Below are positions 60,272 to 64,000 of a stretch of DNA of 64,000 bases, piece after piece. Source of the stretch: Mallotus nudiflorus (taxonomy: Eukaryota; Streptophyta; Magnoliopsida; Malpighiales; Euphorbiaceae); NCBI GenBank assembly GCA_947683625.1, contig CANTUR010000279.1, positions 3,363,001 through 3,427,000 of the forward strand, given 5' to 3'. The notes under the pieces were generated by a model, which was given only the letters and a program-made list of their open reading frames with translations, ran no database searches and had not been told where the DNA came from. Position 1 is the first letter of the stretch. Each line of letters begins with the position of its first letter. Position numbers and translations under genes: made by a program.

Positions 60272-60673
60272 ATGTGTGTGTCTAAAAAATCCATAAGAAT
60301 TGTAAGTTAATGCGTGCTTAATCCTTGTCCCATGGCTACTTTGGTTCTTAAAAATCCTAAGTTTGATGAATGAGCATTATGACTATAAAGCTTAGTTAGC
60401 ACTTTGACTTTATATTTTTTGATTTTGTTCTTAATAGTTTGAGGTAAATTGTTAAACTTATTAATTATGCTATGAAATTTGTCTTATCTATCATTGTTAA
60501 GTATTGGAAGTTTAGTTACTAACTACCATTTTCTTAAAAATTTCTTCCTTAATAAAGATGACATGTTGAGACAACTACATCTATTTTGGTGAAGATAAAA
60601 GATTTTTATTATTCTCCCACTTAGGTCTTTAATTCTTGCTTGAGGGTAAGTAAGGTTTGAGTGTGGGGGAGTT
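59816..60673 (+). other. Athila 3' untranslated region and polypurine tract
   Basis: Contains GGGACAATGTGCAT and AATGTGGGGGAGGG (59867-59893), repeated 'agtaagttgtatgtaagtga' words, an AT microsatellite, and a purine-rich tract GAGTGTGGGGGAGTT at 60659-60673 just before the LTR. Confidence 0.8.
60219..60267. repeat. (AT)n microsatellite
   Basis: About 24 uninterrupted AT units. Likely polymorphic; no function inferred. Confidence 0.95.
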
Positions 60674-61060
60674 TGTTATAATGCAAATTAGCATAGTTCT
60701 TTAGGGTAGTTTTAGTTTAGTTTTCTTTAGTTGTTTGTTGTGTTTGTTTAAGTTTTTATGCATTATTTCTATTTAGATTTGTTTATGTTTTTCTTATGTT
60801 AATAACATACATTACTTAATATCAATATTAGTCCAATCAATTTCATTAGTGTAGTTAGTAATTAGTAACTTTAAGTTAGTTAGAACAAATTAATATTTTT
60901 TTAATATCGTTTACCTATACATTCGAGTATTTATCCTATTAATACAAAATTTACTATGAATTCTCCGTTGTTCGACACTCAACTTACTATATACTTAGTC
61001 TTAGAGACTAAGATTTAATTTGACCTATAGTAGTAACCTTTGCATGAATGCAAGAATTCC
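60674..61060 (+). repeat. Athila 3' LTR with large internal deletion
   Basis: Starts TGTTATAATGCAAATTAGC and keeps the LTR end words gttcgacactcaacttact and tagagactaag, but is only about 390 bp against 1.5 kb in the other copies. The promoter part is gone. The right end is approximate. Confidence 0.7.
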
Positions 61061-62248
61061 AAAACTACTAGGATCATAACACATTGGATTTACACAATTA
61101 ATTACTTGCATGCTTAATAGACAACATAAATCAAAGATTCACAAAACAACCAAACATAAAGCTTGGCTTAAGACCTACATCTAGAGTTTAGTAACACTTA
61201 GAAACTCCAAATGTTAGTAGGATGGTTGATAAGCTTTAGGAAATGGTTGATACAAATCTACAAGCTCCTAGCTCCCCAAGTGTGAAGCCTCTAGCTTGAA
61301 ACACACAAGTGGCACCGAAATGACTCCAAACTTTAATGGACCTCTACCCGTAACCTCCTCCTTGATAGTGACCTAAAAGCTTGCTAGAGTTCCTCTCCTT
61401 GCTTGGATGATATAGGACTTCTTGCCTCCTTTGGATGTAGCCTTCACTTGCATAAATCTTATACAAAGGATTATGACAATGGACTTATGAAGAAACATAA
61501 CTCTTGTATCTCTTACTCACACACTGACAATCACTTAGAAGAAAGATGAAAAAGAAGAATTAACTATTATTTTCTTTTTTAGTATTTTCTCTCTAATGCA
61601 AGTGGTAAGTGAAGTATCCAGTGTGTAAAGAAACTCCACTAACTTAGTGTATGTATGTAAGAGACTAATTTACATGTGTAAAGATTCTCCACTAACTCAA
61701 GCTTGAGTGTAGGATAAGCAATCTCATGCATTGTTTACTTTTTCACTGTAAGTGTAAAATAAGCTATCTCATGCATGTAGAGATTGACCACTAACTTTAG
61801 GTACATGCTTATAACACATCTCCATGTTGTCAACCATGAAATCACATTGCATGTAAAACAATGCTTATGTGGCCACCATGTAATCACATTGTATGTAAAG
61901 CAATGCTTATATGGCTACCATGCAAGCATGATTATCACATGGTCATGCTTATGTGACACCTCATTAAGTATATGGGCTTTGACCTTATTTATCTCTTAAA
62001 TGAGCACATCTCTATAACATCCACTAATTATTCATATGGGCTTTATTTAACATTTAAAAAGGCCCATCTTAATAATACACATAATTATTTAAGCCCATCC
62101 ATCATCTATTAAGCTAAATGTATATAGCCCATCTCATGGTCCATATCCAAACTGTAAGCACAATCAACTTGAAGGGTATGTTAAAAAAAGGTGGTTTAGT
62201 ATAAAACACATTATAGTCAAACTTGCCTAAAGGCTGACCTAATAAGTC
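61061..62248. other. Unassigned, LTR-like noncoding sequence
   Basis: No coding content recognised. A ~42-bp direct repeat (accatg...atcacattg...aatgctta) occurs twice at about 61838-61922, and 'gcccat' words recur in 61960-62150. It might be an LTR of another element, but no partner is present here. Confidence 0.45.
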
Positions 62249-63658
62249 TTATGCTCTTTCCACATCTTTAGGGGTATTAGGAGATTTCTCATTGGTTTTA
62301 ACGTCTAGGTCCTCAAAGCAGTTTAGCACTTCTTCCTCACTAACTCGTGAGTTGATCATCATGGTAACTGAGGGTGGTACATTTTGGTAGTTTGGGAAAG
62401 GATTATTTTTAGTGCTTAGGTTTTCAAGGTCTGTGATCTTTCTAGAGTCTATAAAGTTTTGGATTTCATGTTTGAGGTAGATGTAGTTATCCATGGAGTG
62501 TTAGAGGTTTTGATGGAATTGGCTGTGCTTGTTTGGGTTATAGCTTAGGGTGTTTAGGTTTGGTGGGTTTGGATTAGGTAAAGGTTAAAGTAAGCCCTTT
62601 TGCATTAGTTGCTCTAGGACTTTTGAAAAAGGTTGGTTAAAATTGGAGAATCTCCTTAGTTGTTGAACAACATGCACTTCCATAATTCGGCTTGTGCTTC
62701 CTTGTTGTATGCCCCCAGTTGGGTAGTTCCTTGTGCTAGTAGTTCTAGAGCTCTTATTTTTCTCACTCTCAATCTCCTTAGCTTGCAACCCATCATCATA
62801 AAGGTCTACAAATGTCTTGGGGTTTATCGTCTGTAACCTCTTAACCAGATTGGGTGACACATTTTGAATAATCATTCTAACATAATCCTTTTCAGCCATC
62901 TTGTTCTTCATTAATCCTACCTTATTCATGAATCTAGTAAAAAAATCTTAGAAAGACTCATTAGGCTTCTGCTTAGTCAATTTTAGATCCTTGATAGACA
63001 CTTCAAGCCTGGTATTGTAGTCATATTGCTTCTGAAAAGTGGTATACAGTTCCCTCTAATCTACTCGGATAGACGTCTCCAACCCATGATACCAATTAAC
63101 AGCCATAACCTCTAAGGATAGTACAAAAAACTTGGTAACTATAGACAGAGGAGCCTTAGTGGTGCTCATAGTAATTTTGTACTGACTAAGGTGGATCCTT
63201 GGGTTCCCAATACTGTCAAACTTCTGCAGTGATGACATCTTAAACTTATCAAGTAGCTTATATTCCTCAAATTACATCATATCATCAAAGTCAAACGAAT
63301 ATTTGATGCCCTGTCCTCTCTTCAATTCTTCCATTTTAGACATCTTCTCTGTTTGTGCTTTCATCTTGTTGGATTCTAGCTCTTACACCAGCTCAAGTGA
63401 TTCTTTCTTAGCTTTCTCTACTAAAAGGTTCTCCACATCCTCATATTTCATTTCCACAGCAGGCACAATCCTTACAGCATTCAATGGTTGTCCTCCAGTA
63501 GGTGGAATTGCAACAATGGGTGCAGGTACAACTGTAGCCGATGGCATTAACCCAGCTAAGGCTTGTCTTATTTCATCTTACATTATTGCTCTTATGTCAT
63601 TCATCAAAGCTCCCTTAATGTCTTCTAGGGTCCAGTTTCCTCCTTGTTGTTGTTCCAT
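62249..63658 (-). pseudogene. gag of a further Tat-like Ty3/gypsy element
   Basis: Starts MEQQQGGNWTLEDIKGAL at 63658 and reads on with three stops: EMKYEDVENLLVEKAKKESL, LQKFDSIGNPRIHLSQY, AVNWYHGLETSI (capsid), EKDYVRMIIQNVSPNLVKRL, then a knuckle-like stretch where key Cys are replaced (HSQFH, later DNYIYLKHEIQNFIDS). It differs from the Tat-1 gag, so it belongs to another family. Protease and pol are missing left of 62249. The plus-strand ORF at 63303-63671 is a shadow. Confidence 0.85.
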
Positions 63659-64000
63659 CTCTTCTATTTGAGTTAGTCTAGCTTATAGGTAAAGCAAGTT
63701 GATAGGGCTCTTTTCCAAACTATGAAGGATCTCTTTAGCTATTGATTTTGGACTAAAATCAATTCTTACTAATCTACCACTACTCCATTTCCAAACACTC
63801 AAATCAGTCATAAACTTCCATTTAAGCATAAGATATGCACCAAACTCTTATAAAAGTACACCGATGTGGACTCCATCTATTTAAAGACACTATGCATGTG
63901 CCACTTTCTTTAAGAGACTCAACATCCTACAAAAGAAGAAGAGTAAGGCAAATCCACTGTAAGGATATCTTACTCCAAATCATTAAAATAACATCCTCAA
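63659..64000 (-). other. Leader of the Tat-like element, cut by window edge
   Basis: Noncoding sequence upstream of the gag start on the minus strand. No LTR end or primer-binding site is recognisable before the window ends. Confidence 0.5.

Noticed and set aside
63303..63671. 122-codon plus-strand ORF
   Set aside because: Shadow of gag, which reads convincingly on the minus strand.
1..64000. Endogenous pararetrovirus, tRNA, rRNA or ordinary host genes
   Set aside because: I found no movement-protein-like text, no tRNA cloverleaf or rRNA core words, and no multi-exon host gene. All strong protein similarity is explained by LTR retrotransposons.

Overview
The window looks like repeat-packed, AT-rich nuclear heterochromatin of a flowering plant, probably a eudicot. 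I cannot name the species. I see no convincing host gene, rRNA or tRNA. Nearly all of it is explained by nested, decayed LTR retrotransposons of three kinds: Tat/Ogre-type Ty3/gypsy, Athila-type Ty3/gypsy and Ty1/copia.

Left part (1-20,066): a Tat-type LTR cut by the window edge (1-786), a copia-like LTR fragment (787-1453), an unassigned kilobase, then a solo copia LTR (2398-2573 plus 18676-20066) split by a 16.1-kb Tat element, Tat-1 (2574-18675, minus strand). Tat-1 has gag, protease, RT, two RNase H domains and integrase on the minus strand. Between integrase and the 3' LTR it also carries an antisense, intron-bearing plant mobile domain (PMD) gene, followed by a block of ~43-bp tandem repeats.

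Middle (20,067-30,025): a plus-strand Tat-type integrase relic, split by a solo copia LTR with target-site duplications (TSDs) and cut by an internally deleted copia element (22163 to about 27060). Next come a 344-bp tandem duplication of unknown nature and LTR fragments of two Tat families.

30,026-49,246: an Athila element (minus strand, gag deleted, with an ORF in the env position) sits in the RNase H gene of a second Tat family, Tat-B (plus strand). Tat-B again has an antisense PMD gene, here interrupted by a solo Athila LTR, then a 36-bp minisatellite, a polypurine tract and the 3' LTR.

49,247-64,000: a truncated sister of Tat-1 (Tat-2, minus strand) with the same PMD gene and tandem repeats but without recognisable gag or protease; the 3' end of another Athila element (plus strand); an unassigned stretch; and the gag of a further Tat-like element (minus strand).

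The recurring architecture is the main message: pol sense, PMD gene antisense and tail-to-tail with pol, tandem repeats, polypurine tract, 3' LTR. It appears in three elements of two families. Every protein gene carries stops or frameshifts, and several catalytic residues are lost, so none looks autonomous. Boundaries given to the base come from LTR ends with TSDs, primer-binding sites or polypurine tracts. The rest are estimates from comparing copies within the window by eye.
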